Shown: positions 21,230 through 32,369, counted from the stretch's first letter. The stretch is DNA of 64,000 bases from Streptomyces sp. NRRL WC-3742 (GCF_000720635.1 NZ_JOCF01000040.1:1-64000); one strand, 5' to 3'. A program made the numbers and translations. Notes: generated from the sequence alone by a model not told the origin.

Positions 21230-21733
21230 ATGTCCAGCGACTACGCGAAGCAGCTCGGAGGCAAGCTCCGAGCGATCCGCACTCAGCAGGGGCTCTCCCT
21301 GCACGGTGTCGAGGAGAAGTCCCAGGGGCGCTGGAAGGCAGTCGTCGTCGGCTCGTACGAGCGCGGCGACCGTGCGGTCACCGTGCAGCGGCTGGCCGAA
21401 CTGGCGGAGTTCTACGGCGTCCCGGTGCAGGAGCTGCTGCCCGGCGGCACCCCCGGCGGCGCGGCCGAGCCGCCTCCGCGCCTGGTCCTCGACCTGGAGA
21501 GACTGACCCAGGTCCCTTCCGAGAAGGCCGGCCCGCTGCAGCGCTACGCGGCGACCATCCAGAGCCAGCGCGGCGACTACAACGGCAAGGTGCTCTCGAT
21601 CCGCCAGGACGACCTGCGCACCCTGGCCGTGATCTACGACCAGTCGCCGTCGATCCTCACCGAGCAGCTGATCTCCTGGGGCGTGCTGAACCCCGACGCG
21701 CGCCGCGCGGTGCGCGAGGAGGAGGCGAGCTGA
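21230..21733 (+). CDS. bldD: Developmental master regulator BldD
   Basis: A 167-residue repressor of sporulation genes during vegetative growth in streptomycetes; it dimerises through c-di-GMP. The N-terminal XRE-type helix-turn-helix spans about residues 7-70 (LGGKLRAIRTQQGLSLHGVE to ELAEFYGVPVQELL). The C-terminal domain holds the full c-di-GMP signature: R114-G115-D116, then eight residues, then R125-Q126-D127-D128, at the same numbering as in S. coelicolor. The ATG has GGGGAG eight bases upstream. It is divergent from the pyr operon, with its own promoter and palindromic operator. Confidence 0.98.
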   Translation: MSSDYAKQLGGKLRAIRTQQGLSLHGVEEKSQGRWKAVVVGSYERGDRAVTVQRLAELAEFYGVPVQELLPGGTPGGAAEPPPRLVLDLERLTQVPSEKAGPLQRYAATIQSQRGDYNGKVLSIRQDDLRTLAVIYDQSPSILTEQLISWGVLNPDARRAVREEEAS

Positions 21734-21802
21734 CGCTCGCCTCACCGGCTCCGGCCAGGAGAAACCCTCCAACGGCCGGCGGGCCGCACGCAGAAACGTC
21801 AC

Positions 21803-21835
21803 GGCGCGGCAGCCCGGTTCTCCGGGGGCCGCGCC
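21803..21835. terminator. Hairpin between convergent bldD and the downstream gene
   Basis: GGCGCGGC (21803-21810) pairs with GCCGCGCC (21828-21835), with an inner CCCGG/CCGGG stem around TTCT. It lies between the convergent bldD and the gene ending at 21889 and can serve both. Confidence 0.65.
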
Positions 21836-21888
21836 GCGGCGCGTGCGGTCGGTGCGCGCCGGCGTGCGTCAACCTGCGTCAACGCGTC

Positions 21889-22824
21889 TCAGCAGACCGT
21901 CCCCAGGCTGTAGCCCGGCCGGGCGGCCACGCCGTCCAGCCGCACCGGCCGGTCCGCCGGCGCCCAGTCCGGCCCGCCGCTGGACCAGGCCCAGGCCGCC
22001 GGCAGGTACTCCCCGCAGGTCGCCGCCGAGCCCTGCGAGCCGTGCAGCACCGCGACGCCCGGCAGCTCCAGCGCCAGCCCGGCGCACAGCACGGCGCAGA
22101 CCAGCTCCATGTCCTCGTCGTTGATCCGCACGACGCCGTCCTCCCACTGGAGCACCCGCGCCGAGGCCGTCAGCCGCCCGCCCGGCGCGTCCACCCTCAG
22201 GCGCAGCTCGTACACCCCGGCGCCCGCGCCGACGAGCATCCGGCGGAACACCTCGCCGCCGCGCTGGTAGGCGGCCCGGACCCAGCGCGCATGCTCCTCG
22301 TCGACGCAGTCCTCGTCGACCTCTCCCCCGCCGCCGTACAGCGCGCCGTCCAGCAGCAGGTCGGCGTGGCACAGCGTCAGCCCGTTCTCCCGGGCGCGAA
22401 CCAGGCGCGGCAGGAAGTCCCCTGACAGCTCCTCACCCTGATACGGAAGCAGCTGGGTGCGCAGCGGCGGGTTGACGAGGTAGCGGTCGCGGGCGGAGGG
22501 TTCGGCCGGGTCCAGCCCGTGCAGCAGACAGAACTCGGCGAAGTCCTGCGGGTGGAACATCCGGGCGCGGACGGTGTCGAAGCGCTCCAGCGCGTCCCCG
22601 AGCAGTTCGGCCGTCTCGGCCAGGTAGCGGTCGAAGTCGGCGGCGTCGGAGACGCCCCAGTCGCGGGCCCGCTCGAAGTCGGCGGCACTGGTGAGCACCC
22701 CGATGACGAACGCCTGCTCGGCCCCCTCGGCGTGCTGGCGCCGGTGCGGCACCCGGGCGAGCGGACGATGGCCGCCACCGGCGCGGTCGGGGTTACGGCG
22801 GGCGCGGCCCTGGTCGCTGCTCAT
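21889..22824 (-). CDS. Unrecognised 311-residue protein
   Basis: I do not recognise a family. After a basic N-terminal tail (RGRARRNPDRAGGGHRP) the first half looks helical and acidic (EQAFVIGVLTSAADFERAR, YLAETAELLGDALERFDTVR). The middle is ENGLTLCHADLLLDGALYGGGGEVDEDC, and the second half alternates strand-like segments (VYELRLRVDAPGGRLTASARV, ELVCAVLCAGLALEL). It has five or six cysteines, several in the middle and C-terminal parts, but no CxxC pair. There is no signal peptide or membrane helix. The ATG at 22824 follows AGGAG. It stands alone between bldD and a thioesterase gene; neighbours give no functional clue. Confidence 0.75.
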   Translation of the reverse strand: MSSDQGRARRNPDRAGGGHRPLARVPHRRQHAEGAEQAFVIGVLTSAADFERARDWGVSDAADFDRYLAETAELLGDALERFDTVRARMFHPQDFAEFCLLHGLDPAEPSARDRYLVNPPLRTQLLPYQGEELSGDFLPRLVRARENGLTLCHADLLLDGALYGGGGEVDEDCVDEEHARWVRAAYQRGGEVFRRMLVGAGAGVYELRLRVDAPGGRLTASARVLQWEDGVVRINDEDMELVCAVLCAGLALELPGVAVLHGSQGSAATCGEYLPAAWAWSSGGPDWAPADRPVRLDGVAARPGYSLGTVC

Positions 22825-22990
22825 CGGTGGCTCCTGGCGTCGGCGGGTGACGGTCGGCGGCCGGTCGGCCGCTGACCGTCTTCCTCCCCATCGCCGGGCG
22901 CCGCACACGTACGGCGTGTCACAGGAATGTAACCGAACGTGAGTCTGATTTTTCCGCCTCCGTAAGCGCCTGGGCGTCACGGCGCAAGGG

Positions 22991-23818
22991 TCACGCGCTA
23001 CGCGGCACCCGGGCCAGCTGGCGGGACTGCGCGACCAGGCGGCCCGTCTCGTCCCAGACCTCGGCGTCCTCCTCGAAGTACCCGCCGGCCAGGTTGCGGG
23101 TGGCGTGGACGACCCGAAGCCAGCCGGGCGCCGGCTTGGCCCGCAGGTGGACGGTCAGCTCCACGGTCGGGGCCCAGCCGGGCATGCCCAGGTCGAAGGT
23201 GACCGGCGGCAGCGCGTCGGCGACCAGCAGGAGCACCAGCGGGTCCGGCTCGCGGCCGTCGGCGAGGCGGAACCAGCCCTGGATGCGCCCCTGGCCCGAG
23301 GGCTGGCCGAGCGCCCAGCCGACGGTGGCCGGGTCCAGGCGCAGGTCGAAGCGCTCCAGCAGGGCGGCCTGCTCGACGAGTTGGCGGGGCGCGTGCTCGA
23401 TGCCGATGCACCGGTCCGGCGGCGGCAGCTGCGGCGGGGTCGCGGTGGTGCGCACCTCGCCCTCCAGGGAGCCGAGGTCGCCGTGGCTGGCGACCACGCG
23501 CAGCCGTTCGACGCCGTCCTGGCTGAGCGAGGCGGTGCCGGTGGAGAGCCCGCGGCCGCTGCGCAGCACCTCGGTGCGGACGGTGGCCGGGCCGGGGGTG
23601 GAGGCGGAGAGGTAGTAACCGCTGATCGAGACCGGGTCCGGGTGCTCCCCGTGCTCCAGCGAGAGGGCGTGTGCGGCCACGGCGAGCAGCAGCCCGCCGT
23701 TGACGCCGCCGCCGATCTGCCAGCCCTCGCCCAGTTCGCCGTCGTAGCGGCCGGGCTCCTCGGAGTGTCTGGTCAGGGCGATGCCCTGGTCGAACTCGCT
23801 GCGGGTCGCGGTGGTCAT
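22991..23818 (-). CDS. Acyl-CoA thioesterase-like protein (double hotdog)
   Basis: A 275-residue protein resembling the TesB/thioesterase-like superfamily, made of two hotdog halves. The first half has the hotdog-helix segment GGGVNGGLLLAVAAHAL (about 36-52) and the conserved SISGYYLSASTPGPA strand turn. The second half has GWFRLADGREPDPLVLLLVADALPPVTF and ends with TVELTVHLRAKPAPGW. Substrate is unknown; an acyl-CoA is inferred from the family. The ATG at 23818 is chosen over a longer low-complexity extension. It lies alone, downstream of the nusB terminator. Confidence 0.8.
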   Translation of the reverse strand: MTTATRSEFDQGIALTRHSEEPGRYDGELGEGWQIGGGVNGGLLLAVAAHALSLEHGEHPDPVSISGYYLSASTPGPATVRTEVLRSGRGLSTGTASLSQDGVERLRVVASHGDLGSLEGEVRTTATPPQLPPPDRCIGIEHAPRQLVEQAALLERFDLRLDPATVGWALGQPSGQGRIQGWFRLADGREPDPLVLLLVADALPPVTFDLGMPGWAPTVELTVHLRAKPAPGWLRVVHATRNLAGGYFEEDAEVWDETGRLVAQSRQLARVPRSA

Positions 23819-23909
23819 GGGAGGTGGCCTGCCCTTCGCACGGGTTGTTCCGGTCGCCAAGTTACCGGCGAGTAGGACACCACCTTACGCCGCCCGGGTG
23901 AAGCGCGGA

Positions 23910-23946
23910 ACGGCCGTCGGCCCGGAGGATCCGGACCGACGGCCGT
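23910..23946 (-). terminator. Hairpin terminator after nusB
   Basis: ACGGCCGTCGG pairs with CCGACGGCCGT around a loop that itself contains CCGGA/TCCGG. It lies about 55 bases past the nusB stop. Between it and nusB are three 9-bp units starting CTGTTCG. Confidence 0.75.
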
Positions 23947-24001
23947 GCTGTTCGTACTGTTCGCGCTGTTCGTGCGCCCGGCAAGATCCGCCGGACAGGC
24001 C

Positions 24002-24439
24002 CTAGCGGCGGATGCTCGGCTTCAGCTCCAGGAACCGGGCCAGCATGCCGTTGACGAACGCCGGGGAGTCGTCCGTGGAGAACTCCTTGGCGATCTCGAC
24101 GGCCTCGTCCAGGACGACCGCGTCCGGGACGCCGTCCTCCCAGATCAGCTCGTACGCGCCGAGGCGCAGCACGTTCCGGTCGACCATCGGCATGCGGTCG
24201 AGCTCCCAGCCCACCGCGTACTGCTCGATCAGGTCGTCGATCCGGCGGGCGTGCTGGACGTACCCCTCGATGAGCTCCATCGTGTACTCGGCGACCTGCG
24301 GGGTGCCCTCGTCGGGCTTGGGCTCGCGGGCGCGGGCCACCCAGTCGGCGAGGACCTGCTGCGGGTCGACCCCGCGGTGGTCGGCCTCGAAGAGGATCTG
24401 GAAGGCCCTGGTACGGGCCTTGCTACGTGCGGCCGACAC
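24002..24439 (-). CDS. nusB: Transcription antitermination factor NusB
   Basis: A 145-residue all-helical RNA-binding protein that, with NusE (S10), supports rRNA antitermination. The N-terminus SAARSKARTRAFQILFEAD and the C-terminal segment PDAVVLDEAVEIAKEFSTDDSPAFVNGML are the family hallmarks. The GTG start is four bases after the efp stop, so the two are probably co-translated. Its neighbourhood efp-nusB is a common actinobacterial pair. Confidence 0.96.
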   Translation of the reverse strand: MSAARSKARTRAFQILFEADHRGVDPQQVLADWVARAREPKPDEGTPQVAEYTMELIEGYVQHARRIDDLIEQYAVGWELDRMPMVDRNVLRLGAYELIWEDGVPDAVVLDEAVEIAKEFSTDDSPAFVNGMLARFLELKPSIRR

Positions 24440-24443
24440 GGAC

Positions 24444-25007
24444 TTACTTCACCCGGCCGAGGTAGCTGCCGTCGCGGGTGTCGACCTTGACCTTCTCACC
24501 GGTGGTGATGAAGAGCGGCACCTGGATCTCGGCGCCGGTCTCCAGGGTGGCCGGCTTGGTGCCACCGGTGGAGCGGTCGCCCTGGACGCCCGGCTCGGTC
24601 TCGGCGATGAGGAGCTCGACCGAGGTCGGGAGCTCGATGTAGAGGACGGCGCCCTCGTTCGTGGCGACCAGGGCCTCGAAGCCCTCGAGCAGGTAGTCGG
24701 CGGCGTCGCCGACAACGGCCTTCTCGATGGTGATCTGGTCGTAGGTGTCCATGTCCATGAACACGAAGTTCTCGCCGTCCTTGTACGAGAACTGCATGCC
24801 GCGCTTGTCGACGTTGGCGGTCTCGACCTTGGTCCCGGCGTTGAAGGTCTTGTCGACGACCTTGCCCGTCAGGACCTCCTTGAGCTTCGTCCGCACGAAC
24901 GCCGGGCCCTTGCCGGGCTTGACGTGCTGGAACTCGACGACGGACCAGAGCTTGCCGCCCTCCAGCTTGAGGACCATGCCGTTCTTGAGATCGTTCGTGG
25001 AAGCCAC
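24444..25007 (-). CDS. efp: Elongation factor P
   Basis: Relieves ribosome stalling at consecutive prolines. The 187-residue protein has three beta-barrel domains. The tip loop of domain I reads KPGKGPAF, with the functional lysine at K33. Domain III ends DGSYLGRVK, as in many EF-P proteins. The GTG start is preceded by AGGAG about 12 bases upstream, in the 55-base gap after the aminopeptidase-like gene. I see no efp-modification genes (epmA/epmB) in this window. Confidence 0.97.
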   Translation of the reverse strand: MASTNDLKNGMVLKLEGGKLWSVVEFQHVKPGKGPAFVRTKLKEVLTGKVVDKTFNAGTKVETANVDKRGMQFSYKDGENFVFMDMDTYDQITIEKAVVGDAADYLLEGFEALVATNEGAVLYIELPTSVELLIAETEPGVQGDRSTGGTKPATLETGAEIQVPLFITTGEKVKVDTRDGSYLGRVK

Positions 25008-25062
25008 GGTCGCACTTACTCCTGGATATAGCTGTCAAGGAACCAAGGGTCGCGTCCTGCCT

Positions 25063-26169
25063 TCACAGGGCGAGGAGCTCCTTGGTGGTGATGGTGAGCA
25101 GCTCGGGCCCGCCCTCTTCGAGGGGGCGTACGACGAGCGTGTCCTCGATCCGGACCCCGCCCTTGCCCGGGAGGTGGACTCCAGGGCCGACGGTGACCGG
25201 CACGCGGCTGTCCAGTTTACCCATGTCCGTCGGGCCCAGGCGCGGCGCCTCCCGGATCTCCAGCCCGATGCCGTGCCCGATCGGGTGCGCGGACGCCTCC
25301 GGGTACCCGGCCGCCTCCAGCACCTGCCGCGCGGCCCGGTCGGGCACGCACTGCTCCGCCCCCGGCTCCAGGGCCTCCCGGCCGGCCCGCTGGGCGCGGA
25401 AGACCAGCCGGTGCAGCTCCACCTGCCAGGGCGCGGGGGCGGCGCCGATCACGAAGGTCCGGGCGGTGGAGACCCCGTACCCGCGGTACTGCGCGCCGAG
25501 CACCACGGTCAGGAAGTCTCCCTCCTCCACCCGGCGGTCGGTGGGCTGGTGGGCGCCCTGGCCGGAGTGGCTGCCGGTGCCCACGGAGACCGGGAAGGCG
25601 GCCCGGTCGGCGCCGTGGTCGATCATCCGGCGCTCCAGCTCCATGGCCAGGTGCCGCTCGGTACGGCCGACCAGGATCGACTCCAGCAGCTCGCCGAGCG
25701 CCTGGTCGGCGATCTCGGCGGCGACCCGCAGATCGGCGATCTCGTGCTCGTCCTTGACCACCCGAAGCCGCTCCACCACCGGCCCGAGGCCGGTCAGCCG
25801 CGCGCCCTCCAGCAGGGCCGCCACCGCGCGGTGGCGGCTGACGGTCAGGTCGTGCTCCTCCACCGCCAGGCCCGCCACGCCCAGCCGCGCGGCAGTCTCC
25901 GCGGCGGCGAGGGCGGTGTCCGACCCGGCGGGCACCGACGCCTGCTCCACCTCGGGCGCGATGAGGTGCTCCCCCGCGTCGTCCGGCGGCAGGTCGTCCG
26001 GCAGCGTGAGCAGCGCCCGTTCCCTGGTCAGCAGCAGCGTCGCCCCGCAGGGCGCGCAGCCCGTCAGGTACCGCACGTTCGCCGCCCGCGTCACCAGCGC
26101 CGCGTCGACCCCCGACGCACCGCAGTGCTCCCTCACCCGCTCCCGGCGGGCCGCGTACGCATCCACCAT
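25063..26169 (-). CDS. Aminopeptidase P-like M24 protein with degenerate metal site
   Basis: A 368-residue protein with the pita-bread fold of Xaa-Pro peptidases: an N-terminal creatinase-like domain (to about 135) and a C-terminal M24 domain. Normally five residues bind two metals. Aligned to E. coli PepP, the first Asp is V223 (in GDFLTVVLG), the second Asp is S234 (GYGVSTARTF) and the first Glu is G328 (VTVGPG). The metal His remains at H299 (IGHGIGLE) and the last Glu at E342 (VRIEDT), while the substrate-binding His is R306 (IREAP). Peptidase activity is therefore doubtful. It sits directly upstream of efp, where a functional pepP/pepQ is common. I leave the symbol blank for that reason. 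Confidence 0.85.
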   Translation of the reverse strand: MVDAYAARRERVREHCGASGVDAALVTRAANVRYLTGCAPCGATLLLTRERALLTLPDDLPPDDAGEHLIAPEVEQASVPAGSDTALAAAETAARLGVAGLAVEEHDLTVSRHRAVAALLEGARLTGLGPVVERLRVVKDEHEIADLRVAAEIADQALGELLESILVGRTERHLAMELERRMIDHGADRAAFPVSVGTGSHSGQGAHQPTDRRVEEGDFLTVVLGAQYRGYGVSTARTFVIGAAPAPWQVELHRLVFRAQRAGREALEPGAEQCVPDRAARQVLEAAGYPEASAHPIGHGIGLEIREAPRLGPTDMGKLDSRVPVTVGPGVHLPGKGGVRIEDTLVVRPLEEGGPELLTITTKELLAL

Positions 26170-26245
26170 GCCCCGAGCCTACGGACCCCCGCCCCGGCCC
26201 GCCCCCCGAGAGACGGCGCGGCGGGGGTTCATCGGGGCGGCGGCC

Positions 26246-27055
26246 TCACACCGTCTGGCAGGACGGGCACCAGAACAGGTTCCGCGCGGCGTGCTCCTCC
26301 GTGCGCACCTCGGTGCCGCAGACCAGGCAGGGCATGGCCGCGCGCCGGTACACGTACACCTCGCCGCCGTGGTCGTCCTTGCGCGGCGGGCGGCCCATCG
26401 CCTCGGGCGTGTGCTCGGGCCGGACGGTGTCGATCCGCCCGGCGCCGACGCCCTCGCGCATCAGGGCCACGAGGTCGGCCCAGATCGCGTCCCACTCCCG
26501 GCGGGTGAGCTCGCGCCCGGCCCGGTGCGGGTCGATGCCGTGCCGGAAGAGCACCTCCGCCCGGTAGACGTTGCCCACCCCGGCCAGCACCTTCTGGTCC
26601 ATCAGCAGCGCGGCCACGGTCGTACGGCTGGCGGACACCCGGCGCCAGGCGGCCTCCGGGTCGGCGTCCGCGCGCAGCGGGTCCGGCCCGAGCCGGGCGG
26701 CGACGGAAGCCTTCTGGGCCTCGGTGACCAGCGCGCAGGTGTTGGGACCGCGCAGGTCCGCGTAGCCGTCCTCGTTCTCCAGCCGCAGCCGGATCATCCC
26801 GACCGGGTCGGGCGCCTCGCCCTCGCCGAAGGTGAACCCGCCGTACAGCCCGAGGTGGACGTGCACCCAGCCGCCCTCCTCGAAGCCGAGGAACAGGTGC
26901 TTGCCGAACGCCTCGGCGCCGGTGAGCAGTTGGCCGTCGATCACCTTCGCCTCGTCGGCGAAGCGGCCCTGCGGGCTGGTGACGCGGACGGCACGGCCGC
27001 CGAAGGCCCTGCGGTTCTCGGCGGCGAGACGGTGGATGATGTGGCCTTCGGGCAC
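26246..27055 (-). CDS. Fpg/Nei-family DNA glycosylase/AP lyase
   Basis: A 269-residue base-excision repair enzyme of the Nei branch. The chemistry requires Pro at position 2, so I place the start at the second of two close GTG codons (27055), giving MPEGH with P2 and E3; GGGAGG lies nine bases upstream. The beta-clamp lysine in AFGKHLF, the helix-two-turn-helix around DQKVLAGVGNVYRAEVLF, and a C-terminal zinc finger (CLVCGTEV, then FWCPSCQ) follow. It probably removes oxidised pyrimidines and nicks the strand. No operon partner is evident; it lies 76 bases upstream of the M24 gene. Confidence 0.92.
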   Translation of the reverse strand: MPEGHIIHRLAAENRRAFGGRAVRVTSPQGRFADEAKVIDGQLLTGAEAFGKHLFLGFEEGGWVHVHLGLYGGFTFGEGEAPDPVGMIRLRLENEDGYADLRGPNTCALVTEAQKASVAARLGPDPLRADADPEAAWRRVSASRTTVAALLMDQKVLAGVGNVYRAEVLFRHGIDPHRAGRELTRREWDAIWADLVALMREGVGAGRIDTVRPEHTPEAMGRPPRKDDHGGEVYVYRRAAMPCLVCGTEVRTEEHAARNLFWCPSCQTV

Positions 27056-27160
27056 GGGCACGACCTCCCACGGACGGTTCGACTGGGACTGCGTCCATCA
27101 TCCCAGCCGCCACCGACACCCCCGGCCGCTCCGGCAGCCGCAGGTCGGCGCACGGGCAGG

Positions 27161-28009
27161 TCAGCGCACGGGCTGGCCCGTCAACCGGGCCAGGATCACC
27201 CGGTCCAGCTCGGCGGCCGTCCCGGCCACGTCCAGGTAGGAGTTGTCGATGATCGGCAGCCCGGAGTTGTACCAGCCCGCCATCCGCCCGTGGATGCGCG
27301 CCACCTCCTCGTCCCCGAGCCGCCGGGTGCCGCTGCGGCGGGCGTTGCGGCGCAGCACCGAGTCCAGGCTCGGCAGCAGCACCACGGGGATCATGCCGGG
27401 GCCGATGTGCCGCTTCCAGCCGCCGAGGCCGATGGCCGGGCGGTCCGGGAAGACCGCGTCGTCGATGATGCAGGAGATGCCGTTGGCCAGGTAGTTGCGG
27501 CAGGCGAAGCCGCAGGTCCGGCGGGCCAGGCGGTACTGCGCCTCGGAGGCGTTGTTCCAGCCGGCCTGCGGGTTGGCGAAGCCTGCCTGCACCCACTCGC
27601 GGACGTCGTCCAGGCTGATGTGCGCGGTCGGGGTCGGCCGGCGCTCGGCCCAGTAGCGGGCGACGGTGGTCTTCCCCGCCCCGGCGGGCCCGATGAGCAG
27701 CACCGCGATCGGCCCGGCGGGCGCGTGCGGGCGCGGCGGGTGGGCGGGCAGCTGGACGGGCGTTCCGGCGGGCAGCACGAAGTGCCCGGTGCCGCCGGGC
27801 GGCATGGGCAGGGCCTGCAGCTGGACGGTCCCGTGCCCGGCGTGCGCGGGTGCGGGCTGGGCGGCCGGCCCCGGACGGACGGGCCGCGCGGGCGGGGGTG
27901 GCGGAGGCGGCGGCGGAACGGGCGCTCCCGCGCCCGTGCCCTGGCCCGTCCGCACCGGCGGAGCGGCGGGACGCGGCGGGACCTGCCCACCTGCGGCGTA
28001 CTGCGTCAC
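27161..28009 (-). CDS. P-loop nucleotide-kinase-like protein with polyproline N-terminus
   Basis: A 282-residue protein. The first 100 residues are low complexity, rich in Pro, Ala and Gly, including nine consecutive prolines at about 32-40. The P-loop LLIGPAGAGKTTVARYWAE (Walker A 107-114) follows. Then come SLDDVREWV and IIDDAVFPDR, a Walker B-like strand, and a basic lid RRNARRSGTRRLG. This resembles zeta-toxin/AAA_33 type small-molecule kinases. The substrate is unknown and no antitoxin-like partner is adjacent. The GTG at 28009 has GGGAGGG five bases upstream. The nine-proline run should make translation dependent on EF-P, encoded 2 kb away (inference). Confidence 0.82.
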   Translation of the reverse strand: MTQYAAGGQVPPRPAAPPVRTGQGTGAGAPVPPPPPPPPPARPVRPGPAAQPAPAHAGHGTVQLQALPMPPGGTGHFVLPAGTPVQLPAHPPRPHAPAGPIAVLLIGPAGAGKTTVARYWAERRPTPTAHISLDDVREWVQAGFANPQAGWNNASEAQYRLARRTCGFACRNYLANGISCIIDDAVFPDRPAIGLGGWKRHIGPGMIPVVLLPSLDSVLRRNARRSGTRRLGDEEVARIHGRMAGWYNSGLPIIDNSYLDVAGTAAELDRVILARLTGQPVR

Positions 28010-28105
28010 GGCACCCTCCCGACACCTCTCAGCGGGGACATTACACGGCGGCCCGGCGGCGGGCACAGTCCGCCACCGGGCCGTCGGCAAGGCCCTGCCC
28101 GGCCG

Positions 28106-30148
<2,043 letters not shown>

Positions 30149-30170
30149 GCCCCTGCCTCGCTTCGCTCGC

Positions 30171-31355
30171 TCATCGCACGATCAGGTGGTCGAGGTAGCT
30201 CTGCACGTTGCGGCGGGTCTCGGCCACGTGGTCGCCGCCGAACTTCTCCATCACCGCGTCGGCCAGCACCAGCGCGACCATCGCCTCGGCGACGATCCCG
30301 GCGGCCGGCACCGCACAGACGTCCGAGCGCTGGTGGTGCGCCTTGGCCGGCTCACCGGTGCGCACGTCCACGGTCTGCAGCGCGCGCGGCACAGTGGCGA
30401 TCGGCTTCATCGCGGCGCGCACCCGCAGCACCTCGCCGGTGGACAGGCCGCCCTCGGTGCCGCCGGAGCGGCCGGAGGCGCGCCTGACGCCCTCGGAGGT
30501 CGGGAGGATCTCGTCGTGCGCCTGGGAGCCGGGCACCCGGGCCAGCTCGAAGCCGTCGCCGACCTCGACGCCCTTGATCGCCTGGATGCCCATCAGCGCG
30601 GCGGCCAGCCGGGCGTCGAGGCGGCGGTCCCAGTGCACGTGCGAGCCCAGGCCCACCGGCACGCCGTACGCCAGCACCTCGACCACGCCGCCGAGGGTGT
30701 CGCCGTCCTTGTGGGCCTGGTCGATCTCGGCGACCATCGCCTTCGAGGCGTCCTCGTCCAGGCAGCGCACCGGGTCGGCGTCCAGCTTCGCCTCGTCCGA
30801 GGGCAGCGGCAGCACACCGGCCGGGGCCTTGGCGGCGGCCAGCTCGACCACGTGGCTGACGATCTCGATCCCGGCGACCTCGCGCAGGTACGAGCGGGCG
30901 ACGGCGCCCAGCGCGACCCGGGCGGCCGTCTCGCGGGCGCTGGCGCGCTCCAGGATCGGGCGGGCCTCGCCGATCGAGTACTTCTGCATGCCGGCCAGGT
31001 CGGCGTGGCCGGGCCGGGGGCGGGTCAGCGCCTCGTTGCGGGCCAGGCCGCCCAGCACCTCGGGGTCGACCGGGTCGGCCGACATGACCTGCTCCCACTT
31101 CGGCCACTCGGTGTTGCCGACCATGATCGCGACCGGGCTGCCCATGGTCAGGCCGTGCCGGACGCCACCGAGGAAGGTCACCTCGTCCTGCTCGAACTTC
31201 ATCCGCGCACCGCGGCCGTAACCGAGCCGACGGCGCGCCAGCGCGTCGGCCACTACGGCAGTAGTGACCGGTACACCGGCGGGCAGGCCCTCCAGCGTCG
31301 CGACGAGTGCGGGGCCGTGCGACTCCCCCGCCGTGAGCCAGCGCAACGTACCCAA
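30171..31355 (-). CDS. aroC: Chorismate synthase
   Basis: Final step to chorismate, with reduced FMN as cofactor. The 394-residue protein has the family signatures [54 protein letters not shown] and [18 protein letters not shown]. The start is TTG at 31355, five bases after GAAGGAG; an upstream extension in the same frame lacks a ribosome site. The 155-bp gap before it (31356-31510) holds a small GTCCGC/GCGGAC hairpin and no gene. Confidence 0.96.
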   Translation of the reverse strand: MGTLRWLTAGESHGPALVATLEGLPAGVPVTTAVVADALARRRLGYGRGARMKFEQDEVTFLGGVRHGLTMGSPVAIMVGNTEWPKWEQVMSADPVDPEVLGGLARNEALTRPRPGHADLAGMQKYSIGEARPILERASARETAARVALGAVARSYLREVAGIEIVSHVVELAAAKAPAGVLPLPSDEAKLDADPVRCLDEDASKAMVAEIDQAHKDGDTLGGVVEVLAYGVPVGLGSHVHWDRRLDARLAAALMGIQAIKGVEVGDGFELARVPGSQAHDEILPTSEGVRRASGRSGGTEGGLSTGEVLRVRAAMKPIATVPRALQTVDVRTGEPAKAHHQRSDVCAVPAAGIVAEAMVALVLADAVMEKFGGDHVAETRRNVQSYLDHLIVR

Positions 31356-31510
31356 CGGAGCTCCTTCATCAGCGGGCCGGCCCACGGCACCGCCGCAGCC
31401 CGCCCGGACGTACCTTCTGCCCGAATCCTTTCATGCCACGGGGCCGCGCAAGGGCCGCGGTCCGCGTAGCGGACAGCAAGTGGACACCCCCCGGGACGGG
31501 CGCCGCCGGG

Positions 31511-32341
31511 TCAGCGCCCGGCCAGCGCCTTCTCCCCGGCCTCGCGCATCGCGGCCAGCGGGCCGGGCGTGCGCCCGGTGAACGCCTCGGACTGCAGCAC
31601 CGCCTGGTGCACCAGCAGGTCGAGCCCGCCGAGGACGGTCGCCCCGCGCTCGGCGCAGGCGGCGGCCAGCACCGTCGGCCACGGGTGGTAGAGCACGTCG
31701 AACAGCGCGCCCGGCCGCTCCGGCAGGGCCCCGGCGAAGGCGTCGGTGGCGCCCGCCGGCGTGGTGGAGACGGTCAGCGGCCGCTCCAGCGCCTCGGCCC
31801 CGCGCTCCCAGTCGGCCGTACGGACGGTCACGCCGAGGCGCTCGCCCAGCTCGGCCATCTCCCGGGCCCGCTCGGGGCTGCGGACGTAGACCACCACCTC
31901 GCCGGTGCAGATCTGGGCCAGCGCCGCCAGCGCCGAGGAGGCGGTGGCCCCCGCCCCCAGCACGGCCGCGTCCGACACCTCGGCGACGCCCCGCTCGCGC
32001 AGCGCGTTCACCAGCCCGGGCACGTCGGTGTTGTCGCCGGTCCGGCGCCCGTCCTCGGTGAACACCACCGTGTTGACGGCCTCCACCGAGCGGGCCGTGG
32101 CGCTGACCTCGTCCAGCAGCGGGATGATCGCCCGCTTCAGGGGCATGGTCAGCGACAGCCCGGCCCACTCGGCCTCGTCCAGCCCGGCCAGGAACCCGGG
32201 CAGCGAAGCCTCGTCGACCTCGAACCGGTCGTACCGCCAGCCGTCCAGCCCGAGCTCCGCGAAGGCGGCCCGGTGCAGGTCCGGCGAGAGCGAGTGGGCG
32301 ATCGGCGAACCGAGCACGGCGGCGCGGTACTTGCTGGTCAA
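31511..32341 (-). CDS. aroE: Shikimate dehydrogenase
   Basis: Reduces dehydroshikimate with NADPH. The 276-residue protein has GSPIAHSLSPDLH at the N-terminus, SLTMPLKRA with the catalytic Lys, and GDNTDVPGL with the catalytic Asp. The nucleotide loop is LGAGATASSAL, and VRSPERA suggests NADPH preference. The start is TTG at 32341 with AGGAG five bases upstream. It lies 28 bases after mltG, an order (mltG-aroE) common in actinobacteria. Confidence 0.94.
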   Translation of the reverse strand: MTSKYRAAVLGSPIAHSLSPDLHRAAFAELGLDGWRYDRFEVDEASLPGFLAGLDEAEWAGLSLTMPLKRAIIPLLDEVSATARSVEAVNTVVFTEDGRRTGDNTDVPGLVNALRERGVAEVSDAAVLGAGATASSALAALAQICTGEVVVYVRSPERAREMAELGERLGVTVRTADWERGAEALERPLTVSTTPAGATDAFAGALPERPGALFDVLYHPWPTVLAAACAERGATVLGGLDLLVHQAVLQSEAFTGRTPGPLAAMREAGEKALAGR

Positions 32342-32369
32342 CGCTGCTCCTGAGGCGTGTCGGAGTCGG

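Noticed and set aside
31459-31474. Small GTCCGC/GCGGAC hairpin between aroE and aroC as a terminator
   Set aside because: A six-base stem without a U-run inside a gene cluster is too weak to call.
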